Shown: in pieces, positions 1 to 10,307 of the stretch
Position numbering within the stretch: the stretch's first letter is position 1
Layout of the letters: every line of letters begins with the position of its first letter
Source of the DNA: Bilabrum cf. latius
Taxonomy: Eukaryota > Bigyra: Bicosoecida > Bigyra > Bicosoecida
NCBI GenBank assembly: GCA_965178125.1
Contig: OZ237741.1
Location: forward strand, 558,001-622,000
DNA length: 64,000 nt
Direction of reading: 5' to 3'
Program-made: the position numbers and the translations under genes
Notes under the pieces: model-generated
Told to the model about the DNA's origin: nothing
Database searches by the model: none
What the model saw: only the letters and a program-made list of their open reading frames with translations

Positions 1-85
1 TACAGCCCCTCACGCTTGAACATAGCGACTCCTTCTAGGTTCCCAGGTCCGATGGTTGGAGACACGGCGGCAGGAGCTGCTGGTC
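1..85 (-). pseudogene. GH43-like glycosidase, downstream fragment (interrupted by the element)
   Basis: Read on the minus strand, these bases continue the GH43-like frame broken at 25052. The translation contains P-T-I-G-P-G-N-L-E-G-V-A-M-F and F-K-R-E-G-L-Y, the family's typical segment in which an acidic residue precedes an 'A-x-x-F-K-R-x-G-x-Y-Y' strand of the five-bladed propeller. The gene runs off the left edge of the window. It cannot be expressed with the upstream part because 25 kb of viral DNA separates them. Confidence 0.8.
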
Positions 86-90
86 CTAGC
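86..90. repeat. Target site duplication, left copy (CTAGC)
   Basis: CTAGC precedes the run of seven C that opens the left inverted repeat. The same five bases follow the terminal seven G on the right. A 5-bp duplication fits a retroviral-type DDE integrase (Polintons usually give 5-6 bp). CTAG is palindromic, so the exact boundary was settled by the reading frame of the disrupted gene, which is restored only when one copy is removed. Confidence 0.88.
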
Positions 91-517
91 CCCCCCCGCT
101 ACGGTAATAAATAAATTTATTCCCTTCGGTTAAGGATGATTAACATCATCAATAGTTCCAGTCCATCAGAGCTAAAGCTCTTCAGTCCGTTCCACTCCTT
201 TTGGAGCTAGTCGCTCCAAAAGTCAAGGTGAGCCTCTTCATACTGCTACTTCATATAACTGCTTTATCCTTCTAATTATATAAAATCAATTATATATAAA
301 ACTCTATACGATGACCATATCCATACTTTGGGTATATATTATAGTAAGTTCTAATCAAAACGTGGATGTAGCCCTCTTGTGAAGGTGTTCTGGGACTCTA
401 GCCATTTTCTAGCCAAAAGTTCCATCACTTTATGGGACTCCATTATTCAACCTTCTAAACTACCTTCATTATACCCCCTTATCCTCGCTTATACCTTCAC
501 AAATGGAACAAACGCGC
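91..517 (+). repeat. Left terminal inverted repeat
   Basis: The 427 bases match, in reverse complement, 24625-25051 with only scattered differences (for example around 300-345 and near 230). It begins with C7 then GCTACGG and contains copy 1 of the dispersed repeat described below (about 305-450). No coding region is seen in it. Confidence 0.95.
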
Positions 518-540
518 TTTTATTTTTAAATTGTTATAGA

Positions 541-560
541 GCGTTTAAATTGACTTAAAA
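541..560 (+). promoter_or_regulatory. Class I viral promoter palindrome before the first BspA-like gene
   Basis: GCGTTTAAATTGACTTAAAA, about 30 bp upstream of the ATG at 588, is one of eight related sites in the element with consensus GTTTAAAATGACTTAAA, always oriented toward the following gene. Confidence 0.7.
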
Positions 561-587
561 AATATATTTATTATAGGTATATACAGA

Positions 588-1607
588 ATGGAATTATTAA
601 AATGGGAAAATGGAACCTTGAAAGCTACACAACCAAAAGAATATTATGAACGAAATGGATTTTAGGTTAATTTTGAAGGGAAAACCTATCATATAGCAAT
701 GGATAAAGATTATATAAGATGGTTTTTGAAGGACTATAAACCTTATGAAATAATAACAACATTCATAACAGATATGAGTGAAGTATTCAATGGATAGGAT
801 AAATTTAATGAACCTTTGAATACTTGGGATGTTTCAAATGTTAAGGATATGAGTTTAATGTTTCAAAGTTGTAGAAGCTTTAATCAACCATTGAGCAATT
901 GGGATGTTTCTAAGGTTGAAAAAATGTCGTCTATGTTCTATTTTTGTTCTAAATTCAATCAATCATTGAACGATTGGAATGTTAGTAATGTTAGGGATAT
1001 GAGTGGTATGTTTGGTTCTTGTTCAAGATTCAATCAACCATTGGATAATTGGGATGTTTCTAAGGTTGAAAATATGTCCTCTATGTTTAATGGATGTTGG
1101 AACTTCAATCAACCATTGGATAATTGGGATGTTTCTAACGTTGAAAATATGTCCTCTATGTTCCATTATTCTGAATTCAATCAATCATTGAACGATTGGA
1201 ATGTTAGTAATGTTAGGGATATGAGTGGTATGTTTGGTTCTTGTTCAAGATTCAATCAACCATTGGGTAATTGGGATGTTTCTAACGTTGAATATATATC
1301 CTCTATGTTTAATGGATGTTAGAACTTCAATCAACCATTGGATAATTGGGATGTTTCCAATGTCTAGAGTAAGTTTTAGATGTTAAAAGATTGTGAAAGT
1401 TTCAATCATTTAGAGAACGGTATTAAGGGTATAAGAATTGATTATTCTACAACATTGATACCGTTGTTAGAAAGACGAAAACATAAAACCATTAAAAAAA
1501 CAAAGAAATATAGAGAGGAATTAATTGCTAAAGCGTGGCACCCTTCAAGATTAGATTGGGTATTGGATAACGAGGAGCGAGACGAGATAGAGGATAATTT
1601 TAATTAA
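588..1607 (+). CDS. BspA-like (DUF285) repeat protein 1, 339 aa
   Basis: The start ATG at 588 matches the paralogue at 1697 (both begin M-E-x-L-K-W-E-N-G-T-L-K-A-T). From residue ~70 there are about seven repeats of 23-24 residues with W-D-V-S-N-V-x-D-M-S-x-M-F and F-N-Q-P-L-x-N-W, the BspA-like/DUF285 pattern of bacterial surface proteins, protists and giant viruses. Five in-frame TAG codons are read as Gln; one gives the expected repeat junction near 1320. The C-terminus (A-W-H-P-S-R-L-D-W) is shared almost identically with protein 2. No signal peptide or membrane segment is seen. The family is often linked to surface adhesion, but a role here is unproven. Stop TAA 1605-1607. Confidence 0.85.
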
Positions 1608-1650
1608 TAGAATTTTAATAATATTAATGATTATTTAATATTATAGTGTG

Positions 1651-1669
1651 AGTTTAAAAAGGCTTAAAT
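1651..1669 (+). promoter_or_regulatory. Class I viral promoter palindrome before the second BspA-like gene
   Basis: AGTTTAAAAAGGCTTAAAT lies about 28 bp before the ATG at 1697. The stretch from here to the start is nearly identical to that upstream of the first BspA-like gene, including TATTATAGGTATATACAGA. Confidence 0.7.
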
Positions 1670-1696
1670 AATATATTTATTATAGGTATATACAGA

Positions 1697-2494
1697 ATGG
1701 AAGTTTTAAAATGGGAAAATGGAACCTTGAAAGCTACAAAACCAAAAGAATATTATTTTAGAAAAGATAATTATATTGTGAAATTTGAAGGTAAAACATA
1801 TTACGTAGCTAAAGATACAGATTTTCTTCTTCACGCATTGTAGTTTTTGAAACCTGAATTATTAGTAACAACATTTATTACGAATATGTTAAACCTATTT
1901 GATAATATGATAATTGAATCACCAATAAATTCATGGGATGTTTCAAATGTTAAAGATATGACCGATATGTTTTATGGGTGTCATTCGTTTAATCAACCTT
2001 TAAATAACTGGGATGTTTCAAATGTTGAAGATATGGGCGGTATGTTTAATGAGTGTCATTCGTTTAACCAACCATTGAATAATTGGAATGTTTCAAATGT
2101 TGAAGATATGAGTGAAATGTTTAATGATTGCCATTCATTTAACCAACCATTGAATAATTGGAACGTTTCAAATGTTAAAGATATGTGCGGAATGTTTTAT
2201 GATTGCCATTCACTAAATCAACCTTTAAATAACTGGGATGTTTCAAATGTTGTAGATATGGAATGTATGTTTTCTAATTGTTTTAGTTTTAATCATTTGG
2301 AGAATGGAATTAAGGATGAACGAATTGATTATTCCACGACATTAATCCCATCATTAGAAGAGCGGAAAGATGAAACAATTGAACAAACTAAAAAAATCAA
2401 AGAAGAATTAATTTCTAGAGCGTGGCACCCTTCAAGATTAGATTGGGTATTGGATAACGAGGAGCGAGACGAGATAGAGGATAATTTTAATTAA
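1697..2494 (+). CDS. BspA-like (DUF285) repeat protein 2, 265 aa
   Basis: A tandem paralogue of the preceding gene with the same promoter and N-terminus. One TAG (about 1841) is read as Gln and joins the N-terminal 48 residues to the repeat region. About five W-D-V-S-N-V-x-D-M repeats occupy residues ~75-195, each with a G/D/E-C-H-S-F/L-N-Q-P-L-N-N-W turn. The last ~65 residues, rich in Lys/Glu and ending in E-R-D-E-I-E-D-N-F-N, are nearly identical to protein 1. The pair probably arose by duplication followed by loss of two repeats. Same uncertainty about function; stop TAA 2492-2494. Confidence 0.85.
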
Positions 2495-2535
2495 GTTTTA
2501 TTATAATAATTATTTTATTTTTAATTATTATAGAT

Positions 2536-2883
2536 ATGGTTTATATTGTATCATTAGCGTGGGGTAGTGAATGTTATCATACACACTGGGTTAAAAAGTT
2601 TAATAATAAGGAAGAAGCACAAAAGCTTTATACTGACACTTTAAAAGACCAAGCGAAGAGAGTTGTATGGAGTGATAATTGGAAAGAAGAATATAAAAAG
2701 GAAGCAGAAGGTCAAGTTGAAAGTTTTAATGATGACAACGGAACCGATTTCAAACTATTGAAAGAAGAAGAAATTGATAACCTTACTAATAGTGAATTAG
2801 AAGAGTATATAGAATTATCGTTGATGTATGCTGAAGAATATGATGATTCAAATGAATGGTTTGATATTGAGTTTTTAGAATAA
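2536..2883 (+). CDS. Unknown viral protein, 115 aa
   Basis: A clean frame from ATG 2536 to TAA 2881-2883, 41 bp after the second BspA-like gene in the same direction. The N-terminus (V-Y-I-V-S-L-A-W-G) looks like a beta strand; the middle is Lys/Glu-rich and helical; the C-terminus is acidic with E-E-Y-D-D-S-N-E-W-F-D. No TAG and no recognisable domain. Codon use matches other viral genes. Function unknown. Confidence 0.7.
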   Translation: MVYIVSLAWGSECYHTHWVKKFNNKEEAQKLYTDTLKDQAKRVVWSDNWKEEYKKEAEGQVESFNDDNGTDFKLLKEEEIDNLTNSELEEYIELSLMYAEEYDDSNEWFDIEFLE

Positions 2884-2930
2884 ATTTTTGAATTTTAATA
2901 ATACTATTATTATTATTATTAATATATAGT

Positions 2931-3347
2931 TTAATCCTTGGGTAAGATAAAGTCATCTATAGCCTTTTTGATGATGTCATCCTTCTATTTCTTTATTGAT
3001 TTCTCAATGGCTTCCTTCTCTTTTTTAACCAATAAATCTATGGCTACGGTATCATTTAAGTCTTCACTTAGGCATTCAACATTTTCTTCATTTAGCTTGT
3101 GTATTATTCTAAATGGTTGAACGAAATATGATATATAATCAATTTCTTCAAATTCACTTAATACTCTTTTTTTAAGTCGTTCATTACAATCTGGAGGGAC
3201 ACGAAGGTCATCAAGTTGAAAATGCTTTAACATTGATGGTTTGTGCTTCTCAACATAAATATATACGATTGACATAAAAGTGGAGATGCTTTTATTCTTG
3301 AGTACCTTTTTAACGTTGACACTTGATAACAGGAACTTAACGAACAT
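2931..3347 (-). CDS. Unknown viral protein, 138 aa
   Basis: Minus-strand frame from ATG 3347 to TAA 2931-2933, with one TAG (2985) read as Gln that adds an 18-residue Lys/Asp-rich tail ending I-L-P-K-D. It contains a short hydrophobic segment (S-T-F-M-S-I-V-Y-I-Y-V) near residue 22 and a charged C-terminal half. It is convergent with the upstream gene cluster. No family recognised. Confidence 0.65.
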
Positions 3348-3448
3348 ATTATAATGTAGCCCAATATTTTATTTTAATTTATTAAACCCGTTTTATAAAA
3401 TTCTATAGTTTAAAAAAAATAAAAAAAATATCTAGTAATTATATATAA

Positions 3449-3820
3449 ATGGATAAATTACAAAAAGTGATTAATACCCGCTCAAAGTTAAAGAATGAAT
3501 TTCTTGATATTGTAGAAGACTTTAAGAAGACCAATCGTGAATTAGAACAAAAGTTAAAGCAACTAAAAATAAAAGAGACAGAATTAAAAAATAAAGTGAA
3601 TAGTAAATTAACCGCTCTTAATGTGGAATATAAAGAGGTGAGCAAAAAGAAAGCAGAAGCTATAGCCCCTTATATGAAAACTTTAAAAGCATTAAAAGGA
3701 AGGATGACTGGATTGACAAAGAAAGACAAGGACAAGCTGATTGACGTTCATCAAGAGATAAGGAAAATTAAAGAATAGATTAAAGTAAATGAAGCTATTA
3801 ATAGGCTTTTTAATTCGTGA
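3449..3820 (+). CDS. Coiled-coil protein, 123 aa
   Basis: ATG 3449 directly follows a TATATAA box. The protein is Lys/Glu/Leu-rich with heptad-like spacing through residues 1-75 (for example L-E-Q-K-L-K-Q-L-K-I-K-E), so a long coiled coil is likely. One TAG (3776) is read as Gln, extending the protein by 14 residues to TGA 3818-3820. It diverges from the minus-strand gene to its left and precedes the integrase in the same direction, 40 bp away. A structural or scaffolding role is a guess. Confidence 0.7.
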
Positions 3821-3860
3821 ATAATTAATTTATAAATATTAAAATCAATTAATATATATA

Positions 3861-5018
3861 ATGAGTAAGAGAGGAAAGAAAAAAGATAATGATATTAATG
3901 AGTCAAGTTTTGGATTTAATACGAAGTCTATCACGAACGATTTAATGAAGCCGATAAAGAAACCGAAAGGATTGAATTATGTTAAATATTATAAACCTAC
4001 TAAAGAGGGGCTTATCCAATAGGCTGATTTATTGTATCTCCCTTACGCTACCAAGAACGATTCAAAATATTTATTAGTTGTGATAGATACGAGCGGGTTA
4101 GCGTTAGATTTTGAAGAGTTAAAGGATAGAGGGGCGGAGGATGTGATAAAAGCTTTTCAAAAAATCTATAAAAGAAATTATTTAATGAAACCTAAAATGA
4201 TACGAACAGATAAAGGGGGAGAATTTGATAATGAATTATTTAAAGAATATCTAAAGAAGAATAAGATAGAGCATATATTTTCAAGAGTGAAGCGTAAATC
4301 GTAGATGGCTTTAGTGGAGAGATTGAATGAGGAAATAGGGAGAGCTATATTTTATTATTTGAATTCATAGGAGATAAGAACGGGGACAACTATCACGAAC
4401 TGGAGACATTTAATACCAAAATTGAGGGAGATATTAAACGAGCGTTATAAAACAAGATAGGAAATGTTGAATAAGAAAAGGGAGAATCTACCATATATAC
4501 CGCCTAGATGTTAGGGTGAAGTATGTGATGTATTAAATGAGGGTGAAATGGTAAGAATAGGATTAGATTATCCTAGAAGTATAGAAGGGATAAAGGAAAC
4601 CGGAGCATTTAGGGCGGGAGATATTAAATATAGCGTAAAGCCTTATAAAATTGAAAGAGTAATAATAAAACCAGATAACCCCCCATTATATAAAATTGAG
4701 GGCATACCCTATACATACTTTAATAGAGATTAGTTGTTATTAGCATCTAAACCATACGAGAATAAAGCACAAGATATATTTATAATTGAAAAATTGATAA
4801 GAAAGAATAAAAATAATACATACAGGGTTAAATGGAAAGATTCATATGTTGATGAGGCTACTAAAAGAAAATATTAGAATGATATAGGTAAAATAATAAA
4901 GAGAAGAAAGAATCAAGAGGGACAAGATGAATATTTAATTCAATGGAAGATAACAACGGAGCCGGCTAAAAATATATCAAAAACTCTAAAGGATAATTTT
5001 AATAATAAGACTAAATAA
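3861..5018 (+). CDS. Retroviral-type (rve) DDE integrase with chromodomain-like tail, 385 aa
   Basis: ATG 3861 follows ATATATA. Seven or so TAGs read as Gln make one frame ending at TAA 5016-5018. The catalytic triad is visible: Asp in Q-A-D-L-L-Y-L (residue ~55, with the preceding Gln encoded by TAG as in the family's Q-A-D-L), Asp in R-T-D-K-G-G-E-F (~116) and Glu in A-L-V-E-R-L-N-E-E (~153), about 36 residues apart. The C-terminal 80 residues hold two chromodomain-like strands-plus-W-K units (Y-R-V-K-W-K-D and Y-L-I-Q-W-K-I), as Maverick/Polinton integrases often carry. It would insert the element using the terminal repeats and make the 5-bp duplication seen here. Confidence 0.92.
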
Positions 5019-5054
5019 ATATTATTAATTTATATTTTAATAATATTCAAATAA

Positions 5055-5672
5055 TTACACTCTGTAGGTCATATTATAGACTGACATAACCATCTATGAA
5101 AGCCCTTCAAACGTATTATACACGCTATACTCATTAGGGTTAAAACTTTTCAAAAATTCAGCTCGTGAATGTCTTGCTACATCCTTATCTTCATTATCTA
5201 AATCTTTATGGATTTTGCTATACAGTTTATCGCTGGGTATAGCTACGCATATGCTGGATTTTTTGAATATTTCTTGTGCTAGTTCAAAATCACTTGTTAA
5301 AAAGACTGCTCTATGTTCTGCTTTCTATAACCAATTTTTCTTTACAGACTCAATACTTTTTTTCATAAGTTCAAATTTTAATAATTTAGCCGTTGATAAG
5401 TCCCCTCTTCGTTCTGCTTCGTTTAGGTATAAAACCTGTTTGGTGTCAGCATTAACTTTAAGGACTTCATCTAAATCAACTAATAGAATATTCGGGTCTA
5501 TAGACGTTAAACTTTTGTTAAGTGAACTTTTACCTCCTTTTCGTGGAAGGACTAAACACAATTTTTTACGATTCGCAAGTGAGGAACATAAGTTCCAAAG
5601 GAAGCATCCCGCATATCCTAGAGGAACCAACACCCCACCAACCGTGCTTGCTGTTGCTACTAACTCTGCCAT
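5055..5672 (-). CDS. Unknown protein with P-loop-like motif, 205 aa
   Basis: Minus-strand frame from ATG 5672 (preceded by a TATATATA box) through two TAG-Gln codons (5325 and one near 5100) to TAA 5055-5057. Residues ~8-34 are hydrophobic. A P-loop-like segment (L-P-R-K-G-G-K-S-S-L) near residue 43 is followed by an N-I-L-L-V-D-L-D strand that resembles a Walker B. The canonical first glycine of the P-loop is missing, so NTP binding is uncertain. A small nucleotide or nucleoside kinase-like protein is one possibility; it could also be a membrane-associated virion protein. Confidence 0.6.
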
Positions 5673-5717
5673 TATATATATCTATACAAAACAAAATATT
5701 ATTATCCTATAGACTAA

Positions 5718-7796
5718 TTATTTTAATAATCTTAGTTTTTCAAAGTGTTGATATAAGATTTGTTTTACCTTGTCCTTCACATTATGATTACCTTTACCAC
5801 CGGCTATATTAAAATATTCTTGTTCAATTTGTCCTCCTTTATGCTTGCCACATCCACAACTACCGCCCCTGTTCTATGTTTTTATTTTCTAATCAATAAT
5901 TAAATTAATAGCTTTCATTAACATATTATAAGGGTCTTTATTTCCGAAACCTTGAGCTGGTGGTGAATATGTCCATTGAGGCTTCCCGCTTAATTCATAT
6001 CCCGTATCGTTTAGTCTTGATTTTGCTAATGTTCTATCACTTCTGGTTGCTCTTCCTTCTGTATTTGCTCTAGCTACTAAAGACCTAACAGCATCAGTTG
6101 ATAAATTAGGTTGTAAGACTCCGGCTTTAAGCCTTCGTATAATATATTTTAAAGTGTTAATTGTTGGGCTGGCGTCTGTTGGATTTATTCCTCTTGCTTT
6201 TAACTATGATAATATTTCATTTTTATTGCCTTTAGCATTTATTGATTGTCCTATTGATTTGGCTATTTCATCATCTGTTTTCTGTGGTTCTTGTGGTTCT
6301 GCTGGTTCTTGTGCTGGTTCTGCTGGTTGTGCTTGTTGTGCTGGTTCTACGGCTTCTCCATCTCTTGGTTCTTCATCTGGGGCTCCCCTCCGTTCTCTAG
6401 CTTGTCTTTCTTTTTCTTCTTGTTGTCTTTGTGCTTCATCTCGTTCTGCCTGTGCTTGTCTTTGTCTGAATTGAACTTCTGTAAGTTGTCTTCCAAATTC
6501 ATCTGTAATAGGTTCTCCATCTTCATCTACTGCCATCGCTTCACCTTTTCCTCTGTCTTGACCTGCGGGGGGTGCTTGTGGTTGTGAGCCTGTTTTTCCT
6601 GTTAAATAACTGATACCATCCATAACCGATTGTCCTAAAGAACCAAATGTGCTTTGTTGTTGTTCTGGTGATTGTCCTTGTTCTTGTTCTGGTGATTGTC
6701 CTTGTGGTGCTGGTGATGCTTGTAAGAATCCACTAGGTGGAACTGGTGCGGGTGATACTTTTGAAAACTAGCCTGATAAATTTCTACTGGCGTTCTCCCC
6801 TTCTTCTTCTTGTCCTGATGATTGTGATGCCTCTTGTTCTTGTGCTTTTTGTTTAAGTTCTGATAATTTCTTCTAAGCACTTTTTATAAAATCAACTTTA
6901 GACCGTCCTTTTACACCTTTAACATTTGACTATCTAAGTATTGATGCTAGTTCGGTTTTCTTTGGTGCTTTTCTACTACTTGAAGGATTGGCGTTTGCTA
7001 CTCTTTCAAGTGCTTTAATTTGTTCTTGTAGTTCTGGGCTTAATGCTTCTTGTGGTGTTGGAGGGGGTTTTGGTCTTGGTTCTGGTGGCGGTTGCGGGTT
7101 ATCTGGTTCAGGTCTATCAGGTTGCGGGTCATCTCTTTGCTATTGTTGAACGGCTTCAGGAGGATTTAAAACATCCTATAAAGCATTAACAGCGTCATCA
7201 ACTTTTGTTAATTGTGAAACATTCTATCCTTGGGGGGTTTTCGTGATTCCAGCTTGTCGTAAAGCGTTTCGTATTTGAACTGCTTTTAATCCTCTCATAT
7301 CGCTTGGTAATTGTTCTAATACTGCGTCCCGTTGTGCTTTAGTGGTTGTAAATAATCTCATATTAATATTTTTAATTCCATCAAATACCTTTTTCTTATC
7401 GCTTGCTGGTCCTACTACCTACCTTACATTAATATTATTAATGGTATCTACAACCTATCTTTTTAATTTATCCGGTAAATCTGGATTTCTATTTATAAAT
7501 GATTGTAAATTTTCTATTTGATAAATTGGTAATTCTTTTTTAGCGTTCATAGTCTTAATATTTTTAATAATATTTTCAATTCCTTGTTGTTGTTGTTGTC
7601 TTTCAATTCTAACATCAATAGGAACATAATTAGCACGAAGAAAAGCATCATCTTTTAGGGTTTTTCTTCTGGCTTCTGCTTCATCTTCTTCTTGCTATAT
7701 CATTAATCTAACTTGTGGGTCATTTTGTATCCTAAGTTGATTAGACCGTTTCTACATAATACCCTTCAGTAAATCATTAATTGTATTGTTTGACAT
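5718..7796 (-). CDS. Large probable virion protein, 692 aa
   Basis: Read with TAG as Gln (about 13 of them) the minus strand is one frame from ATG 7796, which follows a TATATATA box, to TAA 5718-5720. The N-terminal 330 residues are mixed helical and polar with Q5 (R-Q-Q-Q-Q-Q-G). The centre is Pro/Gln-rich (P-Q-P-D-R-P-E-P-D-N-P-Q-P-P-P) and has E-Q-G-Q-S-P-E repeats. An A-Q/E-P rich stretch follows, and the C-terminus has a G-S-C-G-C-G-K-H-K-G-G segment. It lies beside the basic protein and ahead of the capsid genes, with the structural-class promoter. No family recognised; a tegument-, scaffold- or internal virion protein is inferred from size, composition and position. Confidence 0.75.
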
Positions 7797-7873
7797 TGTA
7801 TATATATATTATTAATGATATAATTAATAATTTATAAACTTAAGAGATAATATGTCAATTGGTAGGCTGTCTT

Positions 7874-8263
7874 TTAAAATGAAATATCCTTATTCATAAG
7901 GTCGTGTTTCTTTATAAAAGCATTGCTGGCTTTCATTGTCATTCCCTTTTGACGGCACCATTTCATTAATTTATCCCTCTTTAACTATTTAGCACTACGG
8001 GGCTTTTTAGCTTTAGGGGCTTTCTTTGAACCCTTCTTTTTTCCTCCAGCAAGATAATTGGGACCTCCAGCGAGAACGTTCGGCTATCCACCAAGAAGGT
8101 TCAAAGCTCCCCCTTTTGTCTTTCCTTTTGTGGTTGCGTTTAATATTTGGTTTGCTGTATCTTCAACCATTTTATCAATTTCTTTTTTATAATCATTTCT
8201 GTTTATTCCAAGATGATGAAGGCTTTTATTTGTCATATCATTTATGCTCTATTTAACGCTCAT
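7874..8263 (-). CDS. Small basic Gly/Lys-rich protein, 129 aa
   Basis: Minus-strand frame from ATG 8263 to TAA 7874-7876 with three TAG-Gln codons. Residues ~50-75 are Gly-rich and hydrophobic (G-G-A-L-N-L-L-G-G and L-A-G-G repeated), followed by a highly basic stretch (K-K-K-G-S-K-K-A-P-K-A-K-K-P-R) and a helical C-terminus (L-M-K-W-C-R-Q-K-G). The composition resembles small DNA-condensing core proteins of adenovirus-like virions. That is inference; no sequence family is recognised. Confidence 0.65.
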
Positions 8264-8320
8264 ATTATTGTATATATTGGGTATATATAATTTGTTATTT
8301 ATCCATACTTATAATATATA

Positions 8321-9136
8321 ATGAAAATTAATGAATTGACACAAGCTTATTTTAATGAATACGAGAACGATATATTTGATGAGGTGAATTTTAAGAAGGG
8401 GGCTAATTTATTTTTAAATGGTTCGTATGCTATTCCTTATTATTCCTTGTTTGCTAGTGATATAGATTTATATTAGAGGGTAGAGCCTGAATTTATAAAT
8501 AGTTTAATAAGATTTGTAAAGGTTTTTATAAGTTAGGTTAATTTTATTGAGGTTAAAGCTGGTAATAAAAAATACAAGACCATAAAAGCATTCATATCTA
8601 CACCCGTTAAAACCATTTATAAATAGATATTTAGCGGAGATAAACCATACTTAAAAATTGATTTTTGGGCTTTTGATGGAAAATTTATAGATGAAATAAG
8701 CATAATTTATCATATAAGTGATTATGAAATAGATTAGGACGAGGTAAAAGATGGATTAATAAGAGATGTAGATAAATATTTTGGTTCTAATAATTTTAAA
8801 GTATTAAAACGATTGAAGGATTTATTTAAATTAAGAGGTGAGAAGAGGAATGAAAAAAGAGTCAATGATTTAATTGATAGGGAAGCATTAGGATATTTAT
8901 ATTCCATAAGAATGCGATTAGAAAGTATGCTAAGAATAAAAGGACATCAAAGCGAGAAGTCAAAATCATTTCAAAGCCTAAAAGGACTAATGAGAAAAGC
9001 ATTAGGAAATGTGGAAATAATAAAACAATTTTCAAAGTATTCTAAAGCAAATATTAATAAGATAATATCGTGGATTGACCAATACATAAATAGGAAAACA
9101 CGGGCGGAAATTAAAAATATAATTATGTCTCTATAA
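8321..9136 (+). CDS. Nucleotidyltransferase-like protein (pol-beta fold motif), 271 aa
   Basis: ATG 8321 follows ATATATA. Four TAG-Gln codons join the first 164 residues to the rest; stop TAA 9134-9136. Residues ~34-52 read N-G-S-Y...S-D-I-D-L-Y, the G-S plus D-x-D signature of the nucleotidyltransferase superfamily, and a third acidic residue sits in L-K-I-D-F-W-A-F near residue 120. The C-terminal half is Lys-rich and helical. By motif it would transfer a nucleotide to RNA, protein or a small molecule; possible roles include tailing or protein nucleotidylylation. The match is by short motifs only. Confidence 0.65.
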
Positions 9137-9228
9137 CTTTTTTTGTGAGGAAGGATAGAAGAAGGAACCAACTTAATATTTTAAACCCGTGTGAATAAAT
9201 GGTTTATTTTATTTTATTATTATATATA

Positions 9229-10299
9229 ATGCTATCTTTACAATATACGGAAAATAGTCATATTGTAGCTATTCAAAAATACAAAAAAACACAATAGAAC
9301 CGGTTTATTTATTACGACCCGAACGCTAAAGATATTCAACACGTCAAAGCGGAAGAGATAACAGATGATGTTTTAAAATCTTATTACGGAGAAAGCCGAG
9401 TAAGATATAACGTTGATAAGGACAAGAAAAGGGAACAATTACATAAACTATTACAAGATGAATATATACGGTCAGTTTAGGAATTTGCGATTAAAGATAA
9501 TAGTCAATATTTACCTTTTCCTATGCTCTTTCCATAGGGGCGTGAATATGTGCGATTATTTGGTAAGAGTGGAAGCGGGAAAAGTCATTTAGCTTTACAT
9601 TATATAAGGATGTATAGAGGATTAAAATATAAAAATATGTATGTTATATCACCAATTCAAGACCCTAAATATAAAAGAGAAGGCGCGACCTTCATTGATA
9701 TAGATGATTTGGTTAAAGAGAATGAAAACACTTTATATAAGGAAAAAATGGCTTATTATAAAAAAATGAAATTAGAATTTAAATATAAAAAATCTTCTTT
9801 GATGAAATCTAAACCTTTAGATGTTGTTATTGAAGCTGAAAGAAAGATAGAGGATTTGAAACCTGAGAAAGATTTAATAGAAAAAGGTTTTAAATTAAAT
9901 GTTGAGTTTTTTAAAAAATTGACCGCTGAACCTAATTTATTTATTCTGGATGATTACGAAGGCTTTAAAAAAAGGAACCAGAAAGCAAAGGCTTATTTTT
10001 TATTGGAAATCCTAGCAACTACAGGAAGGCACACAGCAAGTAGCGTTTTAGACATCACCCACAAAATAAGCGACGGTATGAAGACACGAACCATTATGAA
10101 CGAAATTACAACCCATATCATTTATAAAACAATTACAGCTAAAAGTTTAAAATATATTTTAGAAACAGTCTTAAGTTTTGACGCTCCTACTAGAAAACGA
10201 ATTAAAAAAACCCTTCATTCTCTCCCTCTCTTTGGTTATGTTGCTATTAATGTTGATAATAATTATGTAGTTAGCACAAAAAAAATATTTCTCTATTGA
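9229..10299 (+). CDS. A32-like DNA-packaging ATPase, 356 aa
   Basis: ATG 9229 follows TATATATA. Four TAG-Gln codons lie in the first 105 residues; stop TGA 10297-10299. Walker A is G-K-S-G-S-G-K-S-H (about residues 111-119) and Walker B is L-F-I-L-D-D-Y-E (~236-243), followed by a sensor-like T-H-K region, as in the FtsK/HerA-type ATPases that package DNA in Polintons, virophages and large DNA viruses. It is followed 8 bp later by the protease, the classical morphogenesis order ATPase-protease-capsid. Confidence 0.93.
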
Positions 10300-10307
10300 A
10301 TATATAA

